NCBI GenBank assembly: GCA_947454735.1
Contig: CANGLK010000002.1
Coordinates: 20,833 to 84,832 of the forward strand
Reading direction: 5' to 3'
Source: Candidatus Nanopelagicaceae bacterium
GTDB lineage: Bacteria > Actinomycetota > Actinomycetes > Nanopelagicales > Nanopelagicaceae
DNA length: 64,000 bases
Part shown: piece after piece, positions 1 to 10,542 of the stretch
Layout: each line of letters begins with the position of its first letter
Position numbering within the stretch: position 1 is the first letter of the stretch
Translations under genes and position numbers: made by a program
The notes under the pieces: model-generated
Seen by the model: only the letters and a program-made list of their open reading frames with translations
Databases searched by the model: none
What the model was told of the DNA's origin: nothing

Positions 1-804
1 ATCAAACGTCCTCAGTTCTTAGCAATCGTTTCATCACACGCACTCGTTGCCTATCTCAATAAAGATGAAATTACGAAGCCTGATGGTTATGTCATCGAAG
101 GCCATACCGCTGGAGGACATAACGCTCCCCCACGTAATAAGAAGTCAAAAGATGAAGAAGGCAACCCGATCTACACCGAGCAAGATGAGGCTGATCTTGT
201 AAAGGTAAAGAATTCTGGATCACCTTTCTGGCTCGCAGGTGGATTTGCTACACCTGAGAAGGTTCAAGAAGCGCTAGCTGCAGGAGCACAAGGCGTCCAG
301 GTTGGTTCGCTCTTTGCCCTCGCTGATGAATCTGGGTTTACACCAGAACTCAAGCAGGAAGTGATTGATGCACTTACTACAGAGAAGCTTTCGGTAAAGA
401 CTGATGGAAGCGCTTCACCTACAGGTTTCCCATTTAAGGTCGCAGTCCTTCCTAAGTCACTTTCAGATGATGATGCATATGAAGCACGCAATCGAATCTG
501 CGATCTCGGTTACTTGCGCACTCCCTTTGAACGCGAGAACGGTGGAGTTGGTTACCGCTGTCCATCAGAACCACTGAAGACTTATGAATTTAAGAAGGGC
601 AACGTCGAAGAGGCACAGCATTCTCAATGTCTCTGCAACGCACTGATGTCTAATATTGGTCTTGGCCAACTGCGCCCAGATGGTCGTCGTGAACTTCCAT
701 TGATCACTTTGGGATCAGATCTTTCTGGTCCAGATTACTTAGCGAAGAAGCACCCGCAAGGTTGGAAAGCGCTCGACGTCATTAACTACCTACTCGGTAA
801 GTAA
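1..804 (+). CDS. Nitronate monooxygenase / 2-nitropropane dioxygenase family, 5' truncated by window edge
   Basis: Frame 1 is open from base 1 (IKRPQFLAIVSSHALVAYLNK...EGHTAGGHNAPPR...GGFATPEKVQEALAAGAQGVQVGS); the listed 361 start is internal. Confidence 0.85.
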   Translation: MKRPQFLAIVSSHALVAYLNKDEITKPDGYVIEGHTAGGHNAPPRNKKSKDEEGNPIYTEQDEADLVKVKNSGSPFWLAGGFATPEKVQEALAAGAQGVQVGSLFALADESGFTPELKQEVIDALTTEKLSVKTDGSASPTGFPFKVAVLPKSLSDDDAYEARNRICDLGYLRTPFERENGGVGYRCPSEPLKTYEFKKGNVEEAQHSQCLCNALMSNIGLGQLRPDGRRELPLITLGSDLSGPDYLAKKHPQGWKALDVINYLLGK

Positions 805-1194
805 TTTCTTAATCTCTGCCAATTCGTTTTGGTCGGCCGGAGCAATATCCCACGGCTTATGAAGTCCATCTCCACTCCATCGTGGAATCACATGCATATG
901 CACGTGAAAGACACTCTGCCATCCCGCTTCACGATTCATCTGGAAAATTGATGTTCCTTCCGATGCCAATTTACTCTGCAATAAATCTGCGACTTTCTTA
1001 GCAACTGAAGCCATTCCCCCATAGATATCCGCGGGTATCGAATGAATATCAACGTGATGGGATTTAGGAATAACTAGCGTGTGACCCTTGTTCGCTGGAA
1101 AGATGTCGAGAAATGCTAGGTAGTTATCGTCCTCATGCACCTTATGTGCAGGAATATCGCCGGCGATGATGGAGCAGAAGGCGCAGTCGTTCAT
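790..1194 (-). CDS. HIT family hydrolase
   Basis: FCSIIAGDIPAHKV N-terminus and HVHMHVIPRW histidine triad. Confidence 0.93.
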   Translation of the reverse strand: MNDCAFCSIIAGDIPAHKVHEDDNYLAFLDIFPANKGHTLVIPKSHHVDIHSIPADIYGGMASVAKKVADLLQSKLASEGTSIFQMNREAGWQSVFHVHMHVIPRWSGDGLHKPWDIAPADQNELAEIKKLLTE

Positions 1195-2099
1195 GAGGAT
1201 GATGCTAAACGTGCGATGCGCTGACGAGCAATACCCTGGCTTGGCGATTCGTTTCCAAGTAAGAGTTGCAGAATATTTAAGAGTGGCTTCACAATCTTTA
1301 ACCAGATGCGGGACTTCCCCTTAAGGCCTAGCGCTTTGAGCACGCGAGGATCCATAGTCGAAATCGCTGCATTGCAGAGAATTCGATAGAAAGGCATGGC
1401 GGCTTTTGAGAAAGGTGGATGAATAATGAAATGAACAATTCGTCGAGTCGGTTCGATTTCACCGATTTCATTATTGAGAAAATCATCTAATACTTCAACG
1501 AGCTCTTGATCTGAATGTGGTGCATCTTTCAATCCGAGCGGCTCTGCGCTCTTTGCCCACTCGCCAACGTATCGAGTGACAGTTCGATCCTCGGCCCGAC
1601 CTAACTCTCGATAGGCAGTAAGGAATGAATCGGTAAAGGCGCAATGCACCCAGAGCAGGTGTCGAGATTGTGAAGCTTCGTAATGATGTCGTTTGCTCTG
1701 TGCGTCCTCGTAGTCTCCGAGAACGCGGCTATGAAGCCCATTTACTCGTCGCGCCTCCTTTTCGATTGCTTCGGTCGAGCCAAATGAGGTGATTGTCAGC
1801 CAACGAGTTGTGCGCTCAAGCCTGCCTAGCGGATCTGTGTCATAAGCAGAGTGCTGCGAAACTCCAGCAAGAGCTGCGGGATATGCCGCTTGCATCAATA
1901 GGGCGCGGACTCCCCCAACTAACGTTGCAAGCGAACCGTGCACTTTCCACACATCGCTATCGGGACCATAGAAACCAGCATCGTTGCCAATCGCCATCTC
2001 ATTGGCCCATTGAGGCAAACCCTTTGGATCACCTGATACCGCTTTGCGAAAGGCCGAGGCAATTCTTTCGCCACCAAGACGTTTGAGGAGAACGCTCAC
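1191..2099 (-). CDS. Oxygenase MpaB family (DUF2236) protein
   Basis: GGVRALLMQAAYPAALAGVSQHS...RTTRWL...HLLWVHCAFTDSF pattern. Confidence 0.85.
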   Translation of the reverse strand: MSVLLKRLGGERIASAFRKAVSGDPKGLPQWANEMAIGNDAGFYGPDSDVWKVHGSLATLVGGVRALLMQAAYPAALAGVSQHSAYDTDPLGRLERTTRWLTITSFGSTEAIEKEARRVNGLHSRVLGDYEDAQSKRHHYEASQSRHLLWVHCAFTDSFLTAYRELGRAEDRTVTRYVGEWAKSAEPLGLKDAPHSDQELVEVLDDFLNNEIGEIEPTRRIVHFIIHPPFSKAAMPFYRILCNAAISTMDPRVLKALGLKGKSRIWLKIVKPLLNILQLLLGNESPSQGIARQRIARLASSS

Positions 2100-2911
2100 T
2101 GAGTCGAACTATTGCTCTGCACGAAGATTAATGAGTTCTCGAAGATGATCTCTTGATCGTAATCGAGTGTTGCTACGTGATAACTATTGACCAATTCAAT
2201 CCGTTGCTTCGGTACAGAACCAACGCCCCTCATGATGATCTCTGTATTTGTTACGGGAAGCGTGTGATCTTCTTTGCTGTGAAAGAGCATTAAGGGAACT
2301 GTTACATCGTGAAGTCGTTTACGGGTATAGCTCAACATCTTTAAGAGTTGATAAACGCCGACAGCTGGAAGTGAGTCATAGCCATGTTCTGTTACTCCAG
2401 GCTTCTTAATGTCATCGCCTACTGAATCGCGCATCTTCTGAAAACGAGAGATGACCCAAGCAAGTTGGTGAGGAATGAACTTCACATGGATCATCGGATT
2501 CACCAAAACGATTCCTGCAATGGATGACGAGTGCTTAATAGAGACGTTGAGAGTCGTTCCGCCTCCCATTGAGAGACCAAAGATGAATACGGTCATCCCT
2601 TGCGAGTGCATCCAATCGAGCTCTGCTTCAACCTTCGCTGGCCACTGATGCCACTGCACCAAGTTGAGATCTCCTGGCTTTGTTCCATGCCCTGGAAGGA
2701 GCGGCACAGAGACTGAATAGCCGCGGGTATGGAAGTAATCCGCCCAAGGACGCATAGATATTGGAGAGCCGGTGAATCCATGAACGAAGATGATTCCGAC
2801 CTTCGAGTTCGCGCCCTTTCCTGGCGCGCGAAAATCTTCCATCGAACCTGCAGGGGCATCGTGAACGCTCATGTGAGAAGAGTATTGCCCGAGTAATGTC
2901 ATATCAATCAT
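2096..2911 (-). CDS. Alpha/beta hydrolase, esterase/lipase-like
   Basis: GIIFVHGFTGSP and GLSMGG nucleophile elbow. Confidence 0.88.
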   Translation of the reverse strand: MIDMTLLGQYSSHMSVHDAPAGSMEDFRAPGKGANSKVGIIFVHGFTGSPISMRPWADYFHTRGYSVSVPLLPGHGTKPGDLNLVQWHQWPAKVEAELDWMHSQGMTVFIFGLSMGGGTTLNVSIKHSSSIAGIVLVNPMIHVKFIPHQLAWVISRFQKMRDSVGDDIKKPGVTEHGYDSLPAVGVYQLLKMLSYTRKRLHDVTVPLMLFHSKEDHTLPVTNTEIIMRGVGSVPKQRIELVNSYHVATLDYDQEIIFENSLIFVQSNSSTQ

Positions 2912-2927
2912 CTACGCTAAAACCACT

Positions 2928-3596
2928 ATGGACGATATGAGTTGGCAAACTACCTTTCAAGAGATTGGTACTCCGCTCCACGCCGCTCGCTTTGTTGTCC
3001 TAGATCTCGAGACAAGCGGTGGCGCTCCTCATCTTGGCGCAGCTATTACTGAGATTGGCGCAGTCAAAATTCAAGGTGGCGAAGTACTCGATACCTTTTC
3101 GACTCTCGTGAATCCGCGCCATCCGATTCCTGCATTTATTACAGAGCTCACCGGAATCGATGATGCGCTTGTTAATGATGCGCCTCCTATCGAGGAAGTA
3201 CTTCCGGATCTTTTTCACTTTCTTGGGGATGATGAGACGGTCTTTGTCGCTCAGAATGCACCATTCGATCTATCGTTTCTAAAATTTGCCGCACGTGCAC
3301 ATGGACATCAGTGGCCCAATTTCCGTGTTCTGGATACAGCGATTCTCGCAAGGCGAGCTCTTTCGCGCGACGAGGCACCTAACTGCAAATTAGGAACTCT
3401 CGCTGAATTATTTGGCACCGAGGTAAAACCCAACCATCGCGCACTTGATGATGCACAGGCCACTGTTGATGTCCTTCACGGACTTTTTGAACGCCTTGCA
3501 GGGTTTGATGTCTTTACAGTTGAAGAGGCTTTGAACTTTACTGCGCCGAAGAAATCTCGGTCGATAAAGAAGCCCACTTCTCAAGTAGATCAGTAG
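2928..3596 (+). CDS. DEDDh 3'-5' exonuclease, DNA polymerase III epsilon-like
   Basis: FVVLDLETSGGAP...EIGAV...HNAxFD-like and HRALDDAQAT motifs. Confidence 0.9.
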   Translation: MDDMSWQTTFQEIGTPLHAARFVVLDLETSGGAPHLGAAITEIGAVKIQGGEVLDTFSTLVNPRHPIPAFITELTGIDDALVNDAPPIEEVLPDLFHFLGDDETVFVAQNAPFDLSFLKFAARAHGHQWPNFRVLDTAILARRALSRDEAPNCKLGTLAELFGTEVKPNHRALDDAQATVDVLHGLFERLAGFDVFTVEEALNFTAPKKSRSIKKPTSQVDQ

Positions 3597-4584
3597 CTTT
3601 ACCTGAATCAATTGCATCGATTGCACGTGGTAGAGATTTTTCAATTCGTTCATGAAGCGAGAGATTGAGCTCACCATCAAAAGCTGCAATAGTGACAGCG
3701 GTGTTCAGTAAAACCACATCACGAGGCGCGCCACGCTCTCCTGCAAGGATTCGTCGAGCGATTGCAGCGTTCTCTGCACCGTCACCACCAACAATTGCTG
3801 AGATCGGCGCATTATCTAGACCAAAGTCTTTCGCATCAATTCGATCGCTAGAGATCTCTTCTCGCCCAATACTTAATACCGACGTTGCGCCATCGAGAGT
3901 AATTTCATCGAGCCCATCATCGCCTCTGAATACAAATCCATCGCAACCCTTTGATGCCATTACCTGCGCCATCACTAAGTGAATACGATCATTGGCAACG
4001 CCGATAGCGGCAGCCTTTGGCTTTGCGGGGTTTGCTAATGGACCGAGAAAATTAAAGACAGTAGGAACACCGAGCTCTTTGCGGGCAGGTGCAGCGTTCT
4101 TCATAGCTGGATGAAAGACAGGTGCGAAACAGAAACCAATTCCTAGCTCACGAACGGTGCGCTCAACACCTGCAGGGCCAAGGTCATATGCAACGCCTAG
4201 GGCGCCATAGAAATCCGACGCTCCAGATTTCGAAGAAACTGCACGGCTTCCATGTTTTACAACTCGCGCCCCAGCGGCTGCTGCAACGATGGCAGCGGTC
4301 GATGAAATATTGATCGTATGTGCGCCATCTCCACCAGTGCCTACAGTGTCAACTGCGCGCTCCGAGATATTGATGGGGGTCGCATTGCGATAGAGCTGCT
4401 CTACTAAAGCAGATACCTCTTCTGCAGTTTCGCCCTTTGTATGAAGGGAGAGAAGAAAGCGCTTTACTGATTCGATATCAGCGGTATCTTCGAGAATCGC
4501 TTGTAAGATCGATTGAATCTCTGATGGTTCTAGATCGAGACCAGCATCAAGGCGTCCGACGAAATCCGGCCACAGCAAAGTCAT
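3538..4584 (-). CDS. trpD: Anthranilate phosphoribosyltransferase
   Basis: DTVGTGGDGAHTINISSTAA, KHGSRAVSSKSGASD, FNFLGPLANP. Confidence 0.95.
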   Translation of the reverse strand: MTLLWPDFVGRLDAGLDLEPSEIQSILQAILEDTADIESVKRFLLSLHTKGETAEEVSALVEQLYRNATPINISERAVDTVGTGGDGAHTINISSTAAIVAAAAGARVVKHGSRAVSSKSGASDFYGALGVAYDLGPAGVERTVRELGIGFCFAPVFHPAMKNAAPARKELGVPTVFNFLGPLANPAKPKAAAIGVANDRIHLVMAQVMASKGCDGFVFRGDDGLDEITLDGATSVLSIGREEISSDRIDAKDFGLDNAPISAIVGGDGAENAAIARRILAGERGAPRDVVLLNTAVTIAAFDGELNLSLHERIEKSLPRAIDAIDSGKATDLLEKWASLSTEISSAQ

Positions 4585-4606
4585 CTCGATTCTGTGGCTT
4601 TTGATG

Positions 4607-5032
4607 CTAGACGGTTGCGACCGCGCGAGTGCGAATCAGGTCGGCTACGGTATTTGCAAGAGTAAAAGGGTCGACAGGATGCGTAACGCTCGCCTCGGCA
4701 CGTGACCAAGCGGCAAGCCAAGCATCTTCCTTGCGAGCTACCAAGAGGAGAACTGGTGGACAACTAAAGACCTCGTCCTTGAGCTGACGGGCGACGCCCA
4801 TTCCGCCCTCAGGGGTCGCTTCACCATCAAGGATGAAGAGGTCGATGGGATTGAGAGATCCAGGCTTCACTGAATCCACATAAAGACGAAGTGCATCGGC
4901 GGTGGCAAACTCACGAATCTGGTGCTCGGGCATATCTGCCGCTACTCGTCCACCTAGAGCGCTTGTGACCGCTGCACGGGTGGTGGAGTCATCTGAGTAG
5001 AGAACGATGTTGAGTTTACGAGCTGATTCCAT
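4607..5032 (-). CDS. Standalone receiver-like (pseudo-receiver) protein upstream of ctaE; ORF track extends start to 5068
   Basis: IVLYSDDSTTRAAV...LFILDGEATPEGGMGVARQLKD...HPVDPFTL receiver-like pattern; first internal Met chosen. Confidence 0.6.
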   Translation of the reverse strand: MESARKLNIVLYSDDSTTRAAVTSALGGRVAADMPEHQIREFATADALRLYVDSVKPGSLNPIDLFILDGEATPEGGMGVARQLKDEVFSCPPVLLLVARKEDAWLAAWSRAEASVTHPVDPFTLANTVADLIRTRAVATV

Positions 5033-5138
5033 GGCCAAATTGTAGTCACGATAGGTGAGCCTTTTCACCTCAAATCGACCAGTAAAAAGTGGTTCTTGAC
5101 ACCTCGAAAGTGGGCTTTACGAGCATAAATCGGGAATA

Positions 5139-5777
5139 ATGCCACCCATGACCAGCACCAGCGTGAGCACTCACCACAAGATCACCCGCCCTAACTTGGT
5201 CGCGGTAGGAACAATCGTTTGGCTTTCGAGCGAACTTATGTTCTTTGCCGCGCTCTTCGCGATGTACTTCACTACACGCGCAGTTCAAGGGCCAGCAGTG
5301 TGGCTTGAGTCAACAGGAATTCTCAATGTCCACTTCGCAGTAATCAATACAACTGTTCTGGTTCTCTCCTCAGTGACATGTCAGTTCGGAGTCTTCGCTG
5401 CAGAGCGCTACCAGCCACGTCGCACAGGTTCACTCTTGAAGATCTCTTCATGGGGAATGCGCGAGTGGTTTTCGCTGACGTTCCTAATGGGTGGCTTCTT
5501 TATCGCTGGTCAGATTTACGAGTACGCATCATTGGTGAAGGAAGGTCTCACACTTTCTTCTAATGCATATGGTTCAGTCTTCTACCTCGCTACAGGTTTC
5601 CACGGACTGCACGTAACGGGTGGCCTCATTGCATTCCTCATTGTTCTCCTTCGGGTAGCTAAGGCTCGTCGCTTTACACAGAGCCAGGCAACAACTGCGA
5701 TTGTTGTTTCGTACTACTGGCACTTCGTTGATGTTGTATGGATCGCCCTCTTCTCAGCTATCTACTTGATTAAGTAA
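5139..5777 (+). CDS. ctaE: Cytochrome c oxidase subunit III
   Basis: [50 protein letters not shown]. Confidence 0.96.
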   Translation: MPPMTSTSVSTHHKITRPNLVAVGTIVWLSSELMFFAALFAMYFTTRAVQGPAVWLESTGILNVHFAVINTTVLVLSSVTCQFGVFAAERYQPRRTGSLLKISSWGMREWFSLTFLMGGFFIAGQIYEYASLVKEGLTLSSNAYGSVFYLATGFHGLHVTGGLIAFLIVLLRVAKARRFTQSQATTAIVVSYYWHFVDVVWIALFSAIYLIK

Positions 5778-5793
5778 AGGACGGAAAATAAAA

Positions 5794-6585
5794 GTGAAGC
5801 GTCTATCACGCCTTCGTCGCCATCGTGCGGCTGGACCAATTCTCTTGGTCTTCGCTCTCTTCACCATCGGTACAACCTTTCAGGTAGCAAGCGCTGTCAG
5901 TAACACGACAACCACCGCAGCAGATCGCTCTGCAACAATCGAAGAAGGCAAGCAGCTCTTCCTAAAGGGTTGCTCTTCATGCCATGGACTTAATGCTGAA
6001 GGTGGCGCAATCGCACCATCATTGATTGGCGTTGGCGCTGCATCAGTAGATTTCCAGGTTGGCACAGGTCGTATGCCGATGGCTGATATGAGCACACAGG
6101 CCGTTCGTAAGAAGGTTGTCTATACACCTACTGAAATCAATGCTTTAGCAACTTATGTTGCATCACTGGCCCCCGGACCAGCTGTTCCAACTGACGCAGT
6201 TCTCAACTACGAACGCGATGGTTCTGTCGCTGATGGTGGCGAGCTCTTCCGTACCAACTGCGCAATGTGCCATAACTTCGCTGCACAAGGTGGAGCACTC
6301 ACAATGGGAAAGTACGCACCAACTTTGATGGGCGTCGAACCAAAGCAGATCTACGAAGCGATGATCACTGGCCCACAATCAATGCCAGTCTTTAGCGATA
6401 AGACAATTACGCCAGCGGAAAAACTCTCAATCATCAAGTGGATCAAGGCTGCAGAGTCTGAACCACAGCTTGGCGGAACAGCACTTGGACGAGTTGGTCC
6501 TGTAACTGAAGGCCTTTTGGCATGGACACTAGGAATCGGACTGCTCATTGGTGTAGCAGTCTGGTTGGCGATGAAAGCGAGATAG
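5794..6585 (+). CDS. qcrC: Diheme cytochrome c subunit of bc1 complex
   Basis: CSSCH and CAMCH heme sites, C-terminal TM helix, position between ctaE and qcrA. Confidence 0.95.
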   Translation: MKRLSRLRRHRAAGPILLVFALFTIGTTFQVASAVSNTTTTAADRSATIEEGKQLFLKGCSSCHGLNAEGGAIAPSLIGVGAASVDFQVGTGRMPMADMSTQAVRKKVVYTPTEINALATYVASLAPGPAVPTDAVLNYERDGSVADGGELFRTNCAMCHNFAAQGGALTMGKYAPTLMGVEPKQIYEAMITGPQSMPVFSDKTITPAEKLSIIKWIKAAESEPQLGGTALGRVGPVTEGLLAWTLGIGLLIGVAVWLAMKAR

Positions 6586-6589
6586 TTAA

Positions 6590-7582
6590 ATGTCTAACGA
6601 AATCGAGCAGATTAAAGATCCTGGGCTACCAGCTCACGTTCACCGTCGCGCTGACGAAGATGAGAAGTTCGCAAAGAAGGCAGAGACTCAAGTAGCGATT
6701 CTCTTCATCCTCTCTGCACTTGGAACACTTCTACTCATCGCTTCATACATTTTCATTCCAACCGATTCCTTTATCTTTATCCCAGTTATGGGCGAGACAA
6801 ATGCGCATCAGTTATTCCTTGGTCTTGGTATGGCGATCGCACTCTTCTGTATCGGTGCAGGAGCAATTCACTGGGCAAAGACTTTGATGCCTGATGAAGA
6901 AGTCATTGCAGAGCGCCACGAGTTCCGATCAAGTGATGAAGATCGTGCAGAGTTTGTAAAGACCGTTAAGGCAGGTGCAGGCGCTGCAGGACTTGGCCGT
7001 CGCCCATTAATCAAGCGCACTCTTGGTTTAGCGCTCGGTCTCTCAGGGCTTACTCCCCTACTTCTACTTCGCGACCTTGGTCCACTTCCAAAGGATGATC
7101 TCACCAAGACATCTTGGAAGGCAGGCACACGTCTCGTTACCGATCCAGGTAATCGCCCCATTAAGGCTTCAGATCTTGAGGTTGGCGCAGTTGCACAGAC
7201 TCTTCCCGAGCTTGCTCCAGGTGAAGAGCGCACACTTAATAACATCGGTAAGGATGCAGTTCTCTTGATTCGTCTTCGTCCAGAAGATTTCAATCTCACC
7301 GCCGAACGTCTCTCTTGGACACATGAAGGCATCATCGCCTTCTCAAAAATTTGTTCACATATGGGTTGTGCAGTTGCTCTCTACGAGCAGCAGACAAAGC
7401 ACCTCTTATGCCCATGTCACCAATCGACATTCGACGTGACACGTGCTGCAAAGGTCATCTTTGGCCCAGCAGCACGCCCACTGCCACAGCTTGCAATCAC
7501 AGTTGACGCAGAGGGATATCTCGTCGCACAAGCACCATTTACCGAACCTGTTGGACCTAGCTTCTGGGAGCGCTCATCATGA
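6590..7582 (+). CDS. qcrA: Rieske iron-sulfur subunit of bc1 complex
   Basis: CSHMGCAV and CPCHQSTFD Rieske motifs, N-terminal TM helices. Confidence 0.95.
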   Translation: MSNEIEQIKDPGLPAHVHRRADEDEKFAKKAETQVAILFILSALGTLLLIASYIFIPTDSFIFIPVMGETNAHQLFLGLGMAIALFCIGAGAIHWAKTLMPDEEVIAERHEFRSSDEDRAEFVKTVKAGAGAAGLGRRPLIKRTLGLALGLSGLTPLLLLRDLGPLPKDDLTKTSWKAGTRLVTDPGNRPIKASDLEVGAVAQTLPELAPGEERTLNNIGKDAVLLIRLRPEDFNLTAERLSWTHEGIIAFSKICSHMGCAVALYEQQTKHLLCPCHQSTFDVTRAAKVIFGPAARPLPQLAITVDAEGYLVAQAPFTEPVGPSFWERSS

Positions 7583-9168
7583 CAGCACGCGAACGTATTG
7601 CAGGCAATGTAGCGGGTTATGTTGACGACCGCACAGGGGCTGCAAAGTGGATGAAGAAGAACCTCACCAAGGTCTTCCCTGACCATTGGTCATTCCTCCT
7701 CGGTGAAATCTGCCTCTACTCATTTATCATCCTGCTCGCTTCAGGAACATTCCTTACGCTCTGGTTCGATCCATCACAGCGTGAAGTTATCTATGACGGT
7801 GGATACCAACCACTCTCTGGTTTAAAGATGTCTGCCGCATATGCATCGACGCTCAATCTCTCATTTGAGGTTCGCGGCGGTCTCTTGATGCGCCAGATTC
7901 ACCACTGGGCTGCTCTTATCTTTATGGTGGGAATCGTTGTCCACCTCCTCCGTGTTTACTTCACTGGTGCATTCCGAAAGCCACGTGAATTCAACTGGAT
8001 TATCGGAGTTGGTCTTCTGACACTTGGAATCGTTGAAGGCTTCCTTGGATACTCACTTCCTGACGACCTTCTATCAGGTACAGGTATTCGTATCGCTGAG
8101 GCAATTATTCAAGCTCTCCCTCTTGTCGGCTCCTACATTTCATTCTTTGCATTTGGTGGAGCCTTTCCGGGTGAAGCATTTATCCCTCGCATCTATACAG
8201 TCCACGTTCTACTCTTGCCAGGAATCTTCCTCGCGCTGATTACCGTTCACTTGATGCTCGTCTGGTACCAGAAGCACACACAGTTCCCTGGCCCTGGTCG
8301 CACAGAGAAGAACGTTGTTGGCTATCCATTGATGCCTATCTACATGGCAAAGGCTGGTGGATTCTTCTTCATCGTCTTCGGCGTTACAGCATTCTTGGGG
8401 GCAGTCGCATCGATCAACCCAATCTGGCTCTATGGTCCATATACCCCTGGACAGATTTCAGCTGGCTCTCAACCCGACTGGTACATGGGATGGCTCGATG
8501 GTCTCGTACGTATGTCACCACCTATTGAGACCCACGCATTCGGTCACACCATCTCTTGGAATATCTTGCTTCCAGGTTTGATCCTTCCGGGAATCATGTT
8601 CACGCTCCTTGCTCTCTACCCATTTATCGAGCAGTGGGCAACAGGCGATAAGCGTGAACATCACCTCCTCGATCGCCCACGTAATGCGCCAAACCGCACA
8701 GCACTCGGTGCGATGGCTCTGACATTTACGCTCGTCTCATTGATGAATGGTGGAAATGACATCATCTCTACAACATTCCACCTCACTATCAATCAGATGA
8801 TGTGGTTCTCGCGTATCGGCGTTCTCGTGCTTCCACCGATTGCTTTCGTGATCGCTAAGCGCATCTGCCTCTCATTACAGCGAGCAGATCGCGATCTAGT
8901 TCTTCACGGTCGTGAAACAGGGCGTCTTGTCCGCCTGCCACACGGTGAATTCGTCGAAGTTCATGAGCCAATCTCTCCTGAGAAGGCTTGGACTCTGACA
9001 TCTCACGAGCAGCTTGCTCCGCTAGAACTTCCAGAGTATGACCAAGCTGGAGTTCGTCGCCCTAAGGCGCTTGCAAATAAGCTCCGTAATCGAGTCTCCC
9101 GCGCAAATGCTGTTGCAGTTCCAAAGGCGACAGAGACAGAGCGACGCGAACTAGAAGGACATCACTAG
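7579..9168 (+). CDS. qcrB: Cytochrome b subunit of bc1 complex
   Basis: HHWAALIFMVGIVVHLLRVYFTGAFRKPREFNW; 4-bp overlap with qcrA. Confidence 0.96.
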   Translation: MTARERIAGNVAGYVDDRTGAAKWMKKNLTKVFPDHWSFLLGEICLYSFIILLASGTFLTLWFDPSQREVIYDGGYQPLSGLKMSAAYASTLNLSFEVRGGLLMRQIHHWAALIFMVGIVVHLLRVYFTGAFRKPREFNWIIGVGLLTLGIVEGFLGYSLPDDLLSGTGIRIAEAIIQALPLVGSYISFFAFGGAFPGEAFIPRIYTVHVLLLPGIFLALITVHLMLVWYQKHTQFPGPGRTEKNVVGYPLMPIYMAKAGGFFFIVFGVTAFLGAVASINPIWLYGPYTPGQISAGSQPDWYMGWLDGLVRMSPPIETHAFGHTISWNILLPGLILPGIMFTLLALYPFIEQWATGDKREHHLLDRPRNAPNRTALGAMALTFTLVSLMNGGNDIISTTFHLTINQMMWFSRIGVLVLPPIAFVIAKRICLSLQRADRDLVLHGRETGRLVRLPHGEFVEVHEPISPEKAWTLTSHEQLAPLELPEYDQAGVRRPKALANKLRNRVSRANAVAVPKATETERRELEGHH

Positions 9169-9211
9169 TAAGCCAACTTCGATCGCAAGCTTTCGAATGA
9201 AGCTTCGCTCG

Positions 9212-10093
9212 TTAACGCTTTTGAACTAAAGCTACCCCTGCAGCAGTCATTGCAATTCCGATGATCGCTGTGGGGGTTAGCTTTTCCCCAAAGAGAATGA
9301 ATGCTTGAATCGCAGTTGTTGGTGGAACGAGATAGAGAAGGCTCGATACGCGAGCTGCACTCCCACGTGTGAGCATCCAGAGCAACAATAGGATTGCGAT
9401 CAATGAGGTGACTACTACTGCCCATGCCATCGCAAGAGTAGATTCGAGATTCCATTCAATTGATGTCTTGCCAGTGAGGAGCGAGAAGGCGCCGAGGACT
9501 ATTGCTGCAATCAAGAATTGATAGGTAGTGCCCGCAAGGAGTGGAATCGAGTGGCCTAACTTCTTCTGCAATAAAGTTGCAGACGTTGAACCCGAAAGCG
9601 CGCCGATGAGCAGGAGAAGAGCGATGAGGGTCATCTCCCCTGCACGGGAGAAGGCTGGTGCGAGAACGAGAGCTACACCGGCAAGTCCGAGGAAGAGTCC
9701 GATCAACTGAGCGCGGGTGAGTGCTTCGCCTAAGAGTCTTACAGCGATGAGTGAGACCAGAACCGGCTGAAGACTGGTGATCACCGATGCAATGCCGGAT
9801 GGTGAGCCCTGAGCGATTGCCTCCCAGACTCCCCCGAGATAAACGGCATGTAAAGCGATTCCTATTGCAAGGGATGCAAGGAGATCTCGTCGTGAGAGCT
9901 TGAGTGAATGGCCAAGCGCCTTGGTGATGGCGGCAAGGATTGCACTTGCGATAAAGAGCCTGATTGAGAGGAAGAAGATGACATCAGAGCTCTTAAAGGC
10001 GTACTTGGCGACAACAAAGCCAGATGCCCAAATAACGACAAAGAACCATGGAGCGATGCTTTCGAGTATGCGCGACCGACTAGAGAAGCGCAT
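9212..10093 (-). CDS. EamA/DMT family transporter
   Basis: About 10 hydrophobic helices, two EamA-like repeats. Confidence 0.85.
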   Translation of the reverse strand: MRFSSRSRILESIAPWFFVVIWASGFVVAKYAFKSSDVIFFLSIRLFIASAILAAITKALGHSLKLSRRDLLASLAIGIALHAVYLGGVWEAIAQGSPSGIASVITSLQPVLVSLIAVRLLGEALTRAQLIGLFLGLAGVALVLAPAFSRAGEMTLIALLLLIGALSGSTSATLLQKKLGHSIPLLAGTTYQFLIAAIVLGAFSLLTGKTSIEWNLESTLAMAWAVVVTSLIAILLLLWMLTRGSAARVSSLLYLVPPTTAIQAFILFGEKLTPTAIIGIAMTAAGVALVQKR

Positions 10094-10128
10094 AGCGCCC
10101 TAGGATCTTCATCGATGAAAGAAGGTGC

Positions 10129-10539
10129 TTAGTGATGTGATGGAGCTGATGGAAGTGGCTTCTCATACTCTGTTACGAAGCCGATGATGCTGACAATCAA
10201 CGCTGTGAGTGCGATGAGAGTGAGCCACCAACCTATGACGAGGCCGAGACCCATTGCTGACGCGCTGAGCGCGACCGGTAGTGGCCACCATGAGTGTGGG
10301 CTGTAGAAGCCGAGCTCGCCTGCATCATCTGCAATTTCGCCTTGAAGGTCATCAGATGGGATATCAAATCCGATGCGCTTCTGTGTGAACCAGATATAGA
10401 AACCAACCATTGCAGCAAGGCAAGAGGCGAGAATCATGCCGGTGATGCCGACGGCTTCGCCGCCAACGTAGTAATAGACAACTGCCATAAGAGCATAGAA
10501 GACAGCAAGACCTGTGAAGAGTTTCCAATTAGCCTTCAT
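10129..10539 (-). CDS. ctaF: Cytochrome c oxidase subunit 4, actinobacterial type
   Basis: MKANWKLFTGLAVFYALMAVVYY...FYSPHSWWPLPVALSAS; directly downstream of ctaD. Confidence 0.92.
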   Translation of the reverse strand: MKANWKLFTGLAVFYALMAVVYYYVGGEAVGITGMILASCLAAMVGFYIWFTQKRIGFDIPSDDLQGEIADDAGELGFYSPHSWWPLPVALSASAMGLGLVIGWWLTLIALTALIVSIIGFVTEYEKPLPSAPSHH

Positions 10540-10542
10540 GAA

